Shown in pieces: positions 34,111 through 41,505 of a stretch of 64,000 bases of DNA. How positions within the stretch are numbered: position 1 is the first letter of the stretch; the number at the start of each line of letters is the position of its first letter. A program made the position numbers and the translations under genes. The notes beneath the pieces were generated by a model. The model searched no databases, had not been told where the DNA came from, and worked only from the letters and a program-made list of their open reading frames with translations. The stretch is from JALSRD01 sp964476595 (GTDB lineage: Bacteria; Desulfobacterota; Desulfobacteria; Desulfobacterales; JALSRD01): assembly GCA_964476595.1 (NCBI GenBank), contig CAYZCL010000090.1, forward strand, positions 29,527-93,526, read 5' to 3'.

Positions 34111-34893
34111 ATGAGTGAAAATTTGACCGCAGCGCAGCTGCGGGATCTGATCCGCAGCGGCGAATGGCAGGGCCAGACCTCGGGTGCCGCCAAGGGGTTC
34201 GTTCAGGCCAACCTGGTGATGATGCCCCGCGAGGCGGCCTTCGATTTCCTGGTGTTCTGCGTGCGCAACCCCAAGCCGTGCCCGGTGCTGGACGTGCTGG
34301 AGGCCGGAGAGACGGAGCCTTCCATCGCGCCCGGCGCCGACCTGCGCACGGACCTGCCCCGTTACCGGGTGTTCCGCAACGGTATATTTGAAGAAGAAGT
34401 CACCGACGTGCGGGAGTACTTCGACGAAAACACGGTCAGTTTCCTGCTGGGCTGCAGCTTCTCCTTCGAAAACGCCATGCTGGCCAAGGGGCTTCCGGTG
34501 CGCAACATCGAGGAGGGCAAAAACGTCTCCATGTACGTCACCGACCGGCGCTGCCGACCGGCGGGCCCGTTCTCGGCCCCCCTGGTGGTCAGCATGCGGC
34601 CCCTGACACCGGCCGACGCCGTAACGGCCGTGCAGGTCACCACGCGCTTTCACGTCACCCACGGCGCGCCGGTCCACATGGGAGACCCGGCGGCCATCGG
34701 CATCCGCGACATCGGGCGGCCCGAGTTCGGAGATCCGGTGGAGATCCGTCCCGGTGAGATCCCGGTGTTCTGGGCCTGCGGCGTCACCTCGCAGCTGGCG
34801 GCCACCTCGGCCCCCCTGCCCCTGGTGATCACCCACAGCCCGGGGCACATGTTCGTCTCGGACCTGACCGACGAGCAGATGACGATCTTCTAG
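34111..34893 (+). CDS. DUF1445/YcsI family protein (putative hydro-lyase, D-glutamate cyclase-related)
   Basis: A 260-residue cytoplasmic protein of the YcsI/DUF1445 family, normal length for it. Conserved-looking segments are VQANLVMMPREAAFDFLVFC, SFLLGCSFSFE, THGAPVHMGDP and WACGVTSQLA with ITHSPGHMFV at the C-terminus. The family shares its domain with the mammalian D-glutamate cyclase, which interconverts D-glutamate and 5-oxo-D-proline, and in bacteria it is commonly next to 5-oxoprolinase genes, as here. The exact reaction in this organism is inferred only. ATG 34111 has GGGGAG nine bases upstream; the in-frame sequence before it has no coding character. pxpA follows 44 bases later. Confidence 0.88.
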   Translation: MSENLTAAQLRDLIRSGEWQGQTSGAAKGFVQANLVMMPREAAFDFLVFCVRNPKPCPVLDVLEAGETEPSIAPGADLRTDLPRYRVFRNGIFEEEVTDVREYFDENTVSFLLGCSFSFENAMLAKGLPVRNIEEGKNVSMYVTDRRCRPAGPFSAPLVVSMRPLTPADAVTAVQVTTRFHVTHGAPVHMGDPAAIGIRDIGRPEFGDPVEIRPGEIPVFWACGVTSQLAATSAPLPLVITHSPGHMFVSDLTDEQMTIF

Positions 34894-34937
34894 TCCGTCG
34901 TCTGTCGCCCTCATCCGTGCTTTCGAGGAGTGAAACC

Positions 34938-35711
34938 ATGACCCGCATCGATCTGAACAGCGACATCGGCGAGAGTTTCGGCGCCTACACCATGGGCATG
35001 GACGAAGCCGTGCTGGACGTGATCACCTCGGCCAACGTGGCCTGCGGCTGGCACGCCGGCGACCCCATGGTGATGCAAAAGACGGTGGCCCTGGCCGCGG
35101 CGCGCGGGGTTTCAGTGGGCGCCCACCCCGGATACCCGGACCTGCTGGGGTTCGGCCGCCGCAGCCTGGGATGCTCCCTGGAAGAGGTGCGCAACTACGT
35201 CATCTACCAGGTGGGCGCCCTGCAGGCCTTCTGCCGGGCGGCGGGCGTGACGCTGGCCCACGTCAAGCCCCACGGCGCCCTGTACAACACCGCGGTGGCC
35301 GATCCGCGCGTGGGCCGCGCCATCATGGAGGCCGTGGCGGCGGTGGACCCCGCGCTGTACTACGTGGCACTGGCCGGCGCGGGCGCCGGGGAAGTCCGGC
35401 GCCAGGCCGCCGAGGTGGGCATCCGGGTGATGTTCGAGGCCTTTCCGGACCGCTCCTACACCCCGGAGGGCCGGCTGACGCCCCGCAGCCGGTCGGGGGC
35501 CGTGATCCACGACCCTGCGGAAGCCGCCCGCCGGGCCCTGCAGATGGCACGCGACGGCAGCGTCACCGCCACCGACGGCACCGTCATTCCCCTGTCCGCC
35601 CAGACCCTGTGCGTGCACGGCGACAACCCCGAGGCCCTGGCACTGGTGCAGACCATCCGGGACACGCTTTCCGGGGCCGGCATCGAAGTGCGCGCCATGG
35701 GGCGGGATTGA
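34938..35711 (+). CDS. pxpA: 5-oxoprolinase subunit PxpA (LamB/YcsF family)
   Basis: A 257-residue subunit of the ATP-dependent, prokaryotic-type 5-oxoprolinase, which opens 5-oxo-L-proline (pyroglutamate) to L-glutamate together with PxpB and PxpC. Family signatures are IDLNSDIGESFGAY, SANVACGWHAGDP, GAHPGYPDLLGFGRR, HVKPHGALYN and TLCVHGDNPEAL. ATG 34938 follows CGAGGAG. In this gene order (YcsI, pxpA, pxpB, pxpC) the assignment is firm. Older names are YcsF and LamB-like lactam utilisation protein. Confidence 0.95.
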   Translation: MTRIDLNSDIGESFGAYTMGMDEAVLDVITSANVACGWHAGDPMVMQKTVALAAARGVSVGAHPGYPDLLGFGRRSLGCSLEEVRNYVIYQVGALQAFCRAAGVTLAHVKPHGALYNTAVADPRVGRAIMEAVAAVDPALYYVALAGAGAGEVRRQAAEVGIRVMFEAFPDRSYTPEGRLTPRSRSGAVIHDPAEAARRALQMARDGSVTATDGTVIPLSAQTLCVHGDNPEALALVQTIRDTLSGAGIEVRAMGRD

Positions 35712-35762
35712 ACGATCGCATCGAAAATGGCCAACGGCGACGCACACACACGGGGACAGATC

Positions 35763-36446
35763 ATGGGCTTCCGCATCATGGGTGACCGCGGCCTGCTGGT
35801 GGAGTACGGCGACGCCATCGACGAGACCGTCAACCGCAAGGTGCGCAGCGTGGCCGCCGCCGTGGCCGCCGAACCGCCGGAGGGCGTGCTGGAGACCGTC
35901 CCGGCCTACCGCTCCCTGCTGGTCATCTACGACCCGCTGGCCACCCGCCTGCAAAAGCTGCAGGACTTCTTCCGCCGCCTGGAGGAACGCATCGACCGCA
36001 TCGCTGTCCCGCCGCCGCAAACCCTGGAGATCCCGGTGTGCTACGGCGGCAAATACGGGCCGGACCTGGCATTCGTGGCCCGCAGCCACGACCTGACGCC
36101 GCAGGAAGTGATCGCCCTGCACACCGCACGCACCTACACCGTGTGCATGATCGGATTTTCGCCGGGCTTCCCCTTCCTGGGCGGCCTGGCGCCCGAGCTG
36201 GAAACCCCGCGGCTCCAGACCCCCCGCACCCGCGTGCCGCGCGGCTCGGTGGCCATCGCCAACAACCAGACCGGCATCTATCCCCTGGAGAGCCCCGGCG
36301 GGTGGCGGCTGATCGGCAGAACACCGCTGAAACTGTTCGACCCCTGCAGCGAACCGCCCGTGCCCTACCGGACCGGTGATCGCATCCGCTTTACGCGCAT
36401 CACCGAAAAGGCGTATCAGCGCCTGCGGGAGGAGCAGAACCCATGA
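35763..36446 (+). CDS. pxpB: 5-oxoprolinase subunit PxpB (KipI-like)
   Basis: A 227-residue subunit homologous to Bacillus KipI. Key segments are GDRGLLVEYGD at the N-terminus and GFSPGFPFLGGLAPEL, VPRGSVAIANNQTGIYP and SPGGWRLIGRTPLKLFDP, the cyclophilin-like part shared with allophanate-hydrolase subunit 1. I prefer ATG 35763 because GGGGAC precedes it at good spacing; ATG 35727 would add 12 residues but lacks a ribosome-binding site. The stop overlaps the pxpC start as ATGA. KipI also inhibits kinase KinA in Bacillus, but the operon context here favours the oxoprolinase role. Confidence 0.94.
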   Translation: MGFRIMGDRGLLVEYGDAIDETVNRKVRSVAAAVAAEPPEGVLETVPAYRSLLVIYDPLATRLQKLQDFFRRLEERIDRIAVPPPQTLEIPVCYGGKYGPDLAFVARSHDLTPQEVIALHTARTYTVCMIGFSPGFPFLGGLAPELETPRLQTPRTRVPRGSVAIANNQTGIYPLESPGGWRLIGRTPLKLFDPCSEPPVPYRTGDRIRFTRITEKAYQRLREEQNP

Positions 36447-37390
36447 AGGCACTGCTGGTGATTGAACCGGGCGCCTTCACCACCGTGCAGGACCTGGGCC
36501 GCTTCGGGTACCGCCACCTCGGCGTGCCGCCCTCGGGCGCGCTGGACGCTTTTGCCTGCCGCACGGCCAACCTGCTGGTGGGCAACCGCCCCGACTGCGC
36601 CGTGCTGGAGATGACCCTCAACGGTGCGACGCTGGCGGCGCTCGCGCCGCTCGACGTGGCCCTGACCGGAGCAGACATGCCTGTGAGCATCAACCGCCGG
36701 TCCGTGGATAACTGGTGCAGCGTCCGCCTGGCGCCGGGTGACCTGCTGCGCATCGGCCCGACCCGCAGCGGCTGCCGCGGTTACCTGGCGGTCACAGGGG
36801 GCATCGACGTTCCACCCGTCATGGGCAGCCGCTCGACCAACACCATGGCCGTCATGGGCGGGCTGGAGGGGCGGGCGCTGAAAAAGGGAGACCTGCTGGC
36901 GTGCGGCGGCGGACGGCTGCTGGACCGCCCGCGAAAGATTCCGCCGGAGATGAGACCCCGTTACACGCAGCCCGTGGTGCTGCGCGCCATCCCCGGGCCC
37001 CAGGACGACTTCTTCACCGAGGGGCTGCAGCGCCTCTTCACCCGGCGTTTCACGGTCAGCGCCCGCGCCGACCGCATGGGCTGCCGCCTGGAGGGCCCCG
37101 AGATCCCGCTGCGCAGGGGGATGCCCGAGAGCATCATCTCGGAACCCATCCTGCCGGGCGGAATCCAGATCCCCGCCGACGGCCGACCCATCATCCTGCT
37201 CAACGAGCAGACCGCCGGCGGCTATGCCAAGATCGCCACCGTGATCTCGGCCGACCTTCCCGGTGTAGCGCAGGCCGCAGCCGGGGATACCATCATTTTC
37301 AGGCAGACGGACCTGCGCATCGCAAGAGACGTTTTTCAGGAAGAAAATCTCCGCATAGTACGACTCCGTAAAATACTTACCGGATCCTAA
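36443..37390 (+). CDS. pxpC: 5-oxoprolinase subunit PxpC (KipA-like)
   Basis: A 315-residue subunit homologous to KipA and to allophanate-hydrolase subunit 2. It contains TTVQDLGRFGYRHLGVPPSG near the start, LTGADMPVSINRR, YLAVTGGIDVPPVMGSRST and IILLNEQTAGGYAKIATVI. PxpB and PxpC form a complex that binds the substrate and phosphorylated intermediate with PxpA. It is coupled to pxpB by ATGA and is the last gene of the run. A weak GGGG/CCCC stem with TTTT (37391-37416) may terminate it. Confidence 0.95.
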   Translation: MKALLVIEPGAFTTVQDLGRFGYRHLGVPPSGALDAFACRTANLLVGNRPDCAVLEMTLNGATLAALAPLDVALTGADMPVSINRRSVDNWCSVRLAPGDLLRIGPTRSGCRGYLAVTGGIDVPPVMGSRSTNTMAVMGGLEGRALKKGDLLACGGGRLLDRPRKIPPEMRPRYTQPVVLRAIPGPQDDFFTEGLQRLFTRRFTVSARADRMGCRLEGPEIPLRRGMPESIISEPILPGGIQIPADGRPIILLNEQTAGGYAKIATVISADLPGVAQAAAGDTIIFRQTDLRIARDVFQEENLRIVRLRKILTGS

Positions 37391-37416
37391 GGGGCCCTGC
37401 CTTCCCCCATTCTTTT

Positions 37417-37450
37417 AAAAAAAAGGACGAAACACCGATGTGTTCCGCCC
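37417..37450 (-). terminator. Rho-independent terminator of the PEP-CTERM gene
   Basis: On the minus strand GGGCGGAACAC pairs with GTGTTTCGTCC (11 pairs including two G-T) around a four-base loop ATCG, followed by eight T residues. It begins 22 bases after the PEP-CTERM stop codon. The A-run also sits at the end of the pxpC transcript. Confidence 0.85.
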
Positions 37451-37472
37451 CTAATTTTCAGGAAACGTCATT

Positions 37473-38300
37473 CTACTTTTTCAGCTTGCGCGTACTGCCT
37501 GCCAGCATCACCAACCCCGATCCCAGCAACAAGAGAGTGGCCGGTTCGGGAATACGGTTGACCGGGGGCGGTTCTTCCTCCTGGTACGGTACTGCGGCAA
37601 GCTTCAGGCTCGCCTTGAAGGAGAGATTGGCTTTCTTCAGGATGGCGCCCTCACGCCAGGGTTTTTCAAAATCATCGTTGACAAACTTCCTGGCAACGGC
37701 TGAAAAAATGGAGGGCATGGTTTCCATCAGATAACCCTGAAGCATCCCGGGGGACGTTACCGAGGCCAGGTATAGGGTCCCCGAGCCCGTGTTGGTGCCC
37801 CAGTCATGGTCGTGATAGTATCCACCGACGCCTTCTTCCCAGTATTCATCCGGCATTTGTAGGATATAGGATATGCCGTCTTCGTATTTGGCATAGGCTT
37901 CACCGGCTGAAAATTTTCCCAGTGATATTTCCTTTTCGTAAGGAGCGGATTTGATTTTTTTCTTTTTTTCGCCTTTCATCTTGTATTGTCCGCTTACTTC
38001 GAAATGCATCCGGAGCACCCATTCTGCGGGCTGATCGAGATCCGGCAGGTCCTTGGTAAAGGAATAATCGATCACGGATTTGCCCGTATACGTCTTTCTT
38101 TGGTTCAGCTTCTTCTTGAGTGCCTTTTTTTCTTTCTTGGTTTCCTTGTGAATGTCCACCGGATTGAATGACAGGCCGCCGGATTTTCTGTAAGAAGCAG
38201 AGCCGATCATATCAAATGTGGATAAATAGTCTGCACTCGAAGACCCGGCGAATGCAATTACCAGCATGCAAACCGACAAGATAAAGAATCGTTTCTTCAT
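37473..38300 (-). CDS. PEP-CTERM sorting domain exported protein
   Basis: A 275-residue exported protein. It has a signal peptide (MKKRFFILSVCMLVIAFAG, about residues 1-24) and a C-terminal PEP-CTERM tail: IPEPATLLLLGSGLVMLAG followed by basic residues STRKLKK, the exosortase recognition signal. The mature part contains a Lys-rich stretch (KKEKKALKKKLNQRK) and many aromatic residues, with no recognised domain. ATG 38300 has AGGGGG in the right place on the minus strand; an earlier in-frame ATG at 38321 has none. Exosortase-sorted proteins are usually linked to exopolysaccharide or envelope export. No exosortase gene is in the window. GC content is lower than its neighbours. Confidence 0.85.
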   Translation of the reverse strand: MKKRFFILSVCMLVIAFAGSSSADYLSTFDMIGSASYRKSGGLSFNPVDIHKETKKEKKALKKKLNQRKTYTGKSVIDYSFTKDLPDLDQPAEWVLRMHFEVSGQYKMKGEKKKKIKSAPYEKEISLGKFSAGEAYAKYEDGISYILQMPDEYWEEGVGGYYHDHDWGTNTGSGTLYLASVTSPGMLQGYLMETMPSIFSAVARKFVNDDFEKPWREGAILKKANLSFKASLKLAAVPYQEEEPPPVNRIPEPATLLLLGSGLVMLAGSTRKLKK

Positions 38301-38882
38301 GGCAAGTCCCCCTATTTCCAATCAAGAGGTTAACCGCTGCACTGAACTTCCTTCGGATGTGACGCAATGGATTTTATTGAATCATAATGCAATAATCCTG
38401 CCACTCTTCTCTCTATCCATAAAAAAATTTTTTATTGAAAATTCAGATAGTTTTAAAATTGGGCATTCAATTGAAAATCAATTTGTTACCTTTATTACAT
38501 ATTTTTTCTTACCTTTATTCCTGATTTTATGGTATCCGGGTCATCCATTACTATCGATAGATACCGATAAACGGCATACCTTCCCCTGTCCTATCCCTTC
38601 TTCCGGACGATCCAAACCGGTCATGGAATAGTGGCAGACGATCGCAACTATCTCCCTTTTTTGACCGAAAGCCACCGTGTCGTCTGCCCCATGGTGCGGA
38701 TGGCTCTGGATGACGCAGACATCGGGCAACCCTCATGCCAGCCGCCAATTGTGATTACTTTGGGCACAGAGGGCTCAGCGCTTGAAACCGGGCTTAAAAA
38801 ACGCTACGTTAGAAGACAAGATAATATTGGCAAGAGTGGATAACCGACGAAAAGAGAGCCTTTTCGGGAGGAACCGGTAGCT
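38301..38882. other. AT-rich intergenic region between PEP-CTERM and HIRAN-like genes
   Basis: 582 bases with no supported gene. 38365-38560 is strikingly AT-rich for this genome (A and T runs around 38420-38520) and includes a small palindrome AATTGA/TCAATT (38469-38483) and CTATCGATAG near 38550. It probably holds the promoter of the PEP-CTERM gene. At the right end CGAAAAG (38848-38854) and CTTTTCG (38860-38866) form a stem directly before the GGGAGG ribosome-binding site of the next gene. Confidence 0.6.
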
Positions 38883-39380
38883 ATGGGATTGCTGCAGACA
38901 ATGGAGCGCCTGTTGAATCTGGACAGATCGTCCCGGGAAGAGCAGGTGGTGGAACTCAAGGAGATCTTCTGCAAACCGAAGGGGCGAAACCCCATCGAGC
39001 AGTTCAGGACGCCGGCCGTGGGATGCCGCTACAGCAACCCCGACGGCAGCAGCCGGCAGGATGCCCTGAAGAAACTCAAGGCCGGGGAAAAGGTGCGCCT
39101 GATATGGCATACGGGCGATTCCGGCCGCCGCAACCGGATCTACCTGGTGCGGCGCGGCAGCGGCACCCAGGAGCTTTCCATGCCCGATTGCTTCGGACGA
39201 CTGGACGATAGGGTGGCCGAAAAAGTGATCCGCTGGCTCAACGGTGACAACATCGTCACGGAGGCCAAGGTGGTCAAGATCACGGGTGGCACCCGCAAAC
39301 AGCCGCGCCTGGGATGCCTTCTCGAACTGACCACCTATCCCGGCCCCGAAGAGAAGAAAGCGTCCGGCCGCAAACCGTAA
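38883..39380 (+). CDS. HIRAN-like domain protein
   Basis: A 165-residue protein. The middle (about residues 42-150) resembles a HIRAN domain: TPAVGCRYSNPDGSSRQDAL, LKAGEKVRLIW, IYLVRRGSG, CFGRLDDRVAEKVIRWL and GGTRKQPRLGCLLELT follow the family pattern of two beta-strands, a charged binding loop and the late gG...lG segment. HIRAN domains bind single-stranded or damaged DNA ends in larger enzymes; stand-alone versions exist with unknown roles. GGGAGG lies 11 bases before ATG 38883, adjoining a stem-loop that could affect initiation. The assignment rests on pattern memory and needs a profile search. Confidence 0.6.
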   Translation: MGLLQTMERLLNLDRSSREEQVVELKEIFCKPKGRNPIEQFRTPAVGCRYSNPDGSSRQDALKKLKAGEKVRLIWHTGDSGRRNRIYLVRRGSGTQELSMPDCFGRLDDRVAEKVIRWLNGDNIVTEAKVVKITGGTRKQPRLGCLLELTTYPGPEEKKASGRKP

Positions 39381-39411
39381 CCGTCTCGACGGTCATCGAC
39401 CGTAACCGGGA

Positions 39412-39564
39412 TCAGCGTCCACCGTACTGGCCTCCCCATCCTGGTGGCATGTACAGTTCCGAGCGGGAACTCTTGGCATTCTTTCCGCCCCGGTCGCTGG
39501 TGGCACAGGAAATGCTAAACAGGGCAACAATCAACATCGTCATAATGATGGCGATCTTGCGCAT
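39412..39564 (-). CDS. Small putative lipoprotein, 50 residues
   Basis: A short gene reading on the minus strand: ATG at 39564, TGA at 39412-39414. The product begins MRKIAIIMTMLIVALFSISC, a basic start, a hydrophobic core and then Cys at residue 20, resembling a lipoprotein signal (SIS-C in place of the ideal LxG-C). The mature part of about 30 residues is polar, with SDRGGKNAKSSRSELY and ending PPGWGGQYGGR. AAGGGGGGT precedes the ATG at proper spacing. No family recognised. Its stop is about 30 bases from the stop of the HIRAN-like gene (convergent). Confidence 0.65.
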   Translation of the reverse strand: MRKIAIIMTMLIVALFSISCATSDRGGKNAKSSRSELYMPPGWGGQYGGR

Positions 39565-39760
39565 GGTGACCCCCCTTTATTAATCCTTTCGCAGGCTCTG
39601 CATGCCGGCCTTGATTCAAAGTAGTGGTCGTGCTAAGTGACTAATATAAGCACGTATCGGGTGGTTGTCCACAATCAGCCGTTGAAAACGGTCAGAAGAG
39701 TTCCCTGCCGACACCCCGCACCGGGGTGCGGACGAGGCCTCGTTGAAGTACAAGTAGCAC

Positions 39761-39789
39761 TTGACACATTGTGGTATGTGAGGTATTTT
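39761..39789 (+). promoter_or_regulatory. Putative sigma70 promoter upstream of the hdr genes
   Basis: TTGACA (39761-39766), a 17-base spacer and TATTTT (39784-39789). The match is good, but it overlaps the 5' part of the small ORF starting at 39771, so either that ORF starts later or one of the two is wrong. Just upstream, CCGCACC/GGTGCGG (39716-39731) forms a tight palindrome. Confidence 0.45.
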
Positions 39790-40046
39790 TCTTCGAGAGG
39801 CGTGACACCCGAATCGAAAACCTTTTTGAAGCAGCCGCGGATTTTGTGTCGGCCCGGAGGAGAGGAAAAACCAAATCTTCACGCGACACAGAGGGTATTC
39901 GCCGGTTGATCCGGCAGGGGCGGCGGCAATTCCGGGTAGCCGAGAATCTCGATTTCTACACGCCCGAGGATTTCAGGGCCGCCGAGCGTAAATTCATCAT
40001 GTTCTGCGTGATCGCCGGCCGCTGCCGGCAGCCATCACAGAGATGA
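39771..40046 (+). CDS. Small hypothetical protein preceding hdrC
   Basis: An open frame of up to 91 codons (GTG start at 39771, true start uncertain) with a protein-like composition: FERRDTRIENLFEAAADF, then a basic middle (SARRRGKTKSSRD), then AENLDFYTPEDFRAAERKF and a Cys-containing end (MFCVIAGRC). Its TGA overlaps an ATG in the hdrC frame (40043) as ATGA, which suggests it is the first gene of the hdr operon. A promoter-like sequence overlaps its start, so the functional start may be GTG 39846 or lie elsewhere. Function unknown. Confidence 0.45.
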   Translation: MVCEVFFFERRDTRIENLFEAAADFVSARRRGKTKSSRDTEGIRRLIRQGRRQFRVAENLDFYTPEDFRAAERKFIMFCVIAGRCRQPSQR

Positions 40047-40060
40047 GAGGCACAGCGCCT

Positions 40061-40672
40061 ATGAAGCAACCCGACCCCCCGACGGCGGCGGGCACCGAGC
40101 GCAGGGTCATCGGAGAGCGCGGCAACCTGTTCCCGGCCCGCCTGCAGGGCGAGACGGGAGTGGACGTGGGCGCCTGCTACCAGTGCGAGCGCTGCACCAA
40201 CGCCTGCCCGGTGGCTGGCTACATGGACATCAAGCCCCACCAGGTCATCCGCTACGCGCAGCTGGGCTGGCGGCGCGAACTGATGCACTCGGTGACCATC
40301 TGGGTATGCCTGTCGTGCGAGATGTGCACCACTTACTGCCCCAACGAGATCGACGTGGCCGAGGTGATCAACCACCTGCGCAACATGGCGGCCCGCTCCA
40401 CCATCACGCCCCGGGAAGAAGACCTGGCCGCTTTTCACCACGTGTTCCTGCACGAGCTGCAGCGCTTCGGCCGGGTCAACGAATTCTGGCTCATGGCGGC
40501 TTACAACCGGCGGCTGAGCATCCTGAAAAACAAGCTGCGCGACGGCAGCCTCGTGGCGGACATGCGCCTGGGCGTGAGCCTGTGGCGCCGGGGGCGCCTC
40601 AAGCTGGTGCCCCACCGCTCCCGGGCGATCCAGGAGATCCGCCGGCTTTACCGCAAAAAGGGGATCACCTGA
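40061..40672 (+). CDS. hdrC: Heterodisulfide reductase-like subunit C (2x 4Fe-4S)
   Basis: A 203-residue iron-sulfur protein with two ferredoxin motifs, CYQCERCTNACPV and CLSCEMCTTYCPN, as in HdrC of methanogens and HdrC-like proteins of sulfate reducers. It would carry electrons between HdrA and HdrB in the cytoplasm. ATG 40061 has GAGAGG about ten bases upstream; ATG 40043 is an alternative that overlaps the preceding small ORF. The stop overlaps the hdrB ATG (TGATG). No membrane helices are present, so it is the soluble type and not DsrM/QmoC-like. Confidence 0.92.
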   Translation: MKQPDPPTAAGTERRVIGERGNLFPARLQGETGVDVGACYQCERCTNACPVAGYMDIKPHQVIRYAQLGWRRELMHSVTIWVCLSCEMCTTYCPNEIDVAEVINHLRNMAARSTITPREEDLAAFHHVFLHELQRFGRVNEFWLMAAYNRRLSILKNKLRDGSLVADMRLGVSLWRRGRLKLVPHRSRAIQEIRRLYRKKGIT

Positions 40673-41505
40673 TGAAGCTCTCCTTCTACCCCGGCTGCTC
40701 CCTGGAGGGCATGGCCAACGACTACGGCCGCTCCATCACGCACGCCTTCTCGGACCTGGACATCGAACTGGTGGAGATTGACGACTGGTCGTGCTGCGGA
40801 TCCACGGCGGCCCACAGTCTGAGCGAAGCCATGTCCGTGGCGCTGCCGGCCCGCAACCTGGCCGCGGCCGGCAAAATGGGGCTGGACCTGGTCACCCCCT
40901 GCGCCATGTGCTTCAACCGGCTGCGGTTTTCCCAGCAGGCCCTGGAGCGTGAGCTCTACGACGTTCCCTGGGAGGTGGACGGGGATCTGCGGGTCCACGA
41001 CATGACGCGCTACATGGCCTCCGAGGCCATGCTGCGCCGCATCCGCAATCGGGTGAAACGACCGCTCGAGGGGCTCAAGGTCATCTGCTACTACGGCTGC
41101 CAGATGGTGCGGCCGCCCAAAATCACCGGCTACACCGACTTCGAAAACCCCCAGACCATGGACCATATCATGCAGGCCTTGGGCGCCCGGGTGCGGGACT
41201 GGTCGTACAAATCCACCTGCTGCGGCGCCAGCATCGGCATCGGCCGGCGCGACATCCGCGATTCGCTCTCACACCGCATCCTGGACAAGGCCCGGCAGAC
41301 CGGGGCCGACGCCGTCGTGGTTTCCTGCCCCCTGTGCCAGGCCAACCTGGACACGGTCCAGGAAGACGGCGCCGGCCGCCCCCTGCCGATTTTTTATTTC
41401 ACCGAACTCATGCAGCTGGCGTTCCGGGAGCCGGCCGGCGACGACTGGTTCGGCACCCATCTCACCGACCCGCGACCGCTGCTGCGCGCCAGGGGGCTGG
41501 TATAA
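40672..41505 (+). CDS. hdrB: Heterodisulfide reductase-like subunit B (CCG domains)
   Basis: A 277-residue protein with two cysteine-rich CCG domains. The first begins FYPGCSLEG and contains DDWSCCGSTAAH and TPCAMCFNRL. The second has CYYGCQMVRP, STCCGASIGIG and SCPLCQANLD. Together they provide the ligands of the paired non-cubane 4Fe-4S clusters at which disulfide reduction occurs in methanogen HdrB. The physiological substrate in a bacterium of this type is unknown; thiol-disulfide or ferredoxin/NADH-linked electron confurcation are the usual proposals. The start overlaps hdrC, and hdrA begins at the next base after the stop. Confidence 0.93.
   Translation: MKLSFYPGCSLEGMANDYGRSITHAFSDLDIELVEIDDWSCCGSTAAHSLSEAMSVALPARNLAAAGKMGLDLVTPCAMCFNRLRFSQQALERELYDVPWEVDGDLRVHDMTRYMASEAMLRRIRNRVKRPLEGLKVICYYGCQMVRPPKITGYTDFENPQTMDHIMQALGARVRDWSYKSTCCGASIGIGRRDIRDSLSHRILDKARQTGADAVVVSCPLCQANLDTVQEDGAGRPLPIFYFTELMQLAFREPAGDDWFGTHLTDPRPLLRARGLV

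Noticed and set aside
38266..38631. 121-codon plus-strand frame upstream of the PEP-CTERM gene
   Set aside because: It begins antisense to the signal peptide of the PEP-CTERM gene and runs through the AT-rich patch; the product is not protein-like and no ribosome-binding site is visible.
40672..41505. Possible selenocysteine in HdrB
   Set aside because: All CCG-domain positions are encoded by Cys codons; there is no in-frame TGA.
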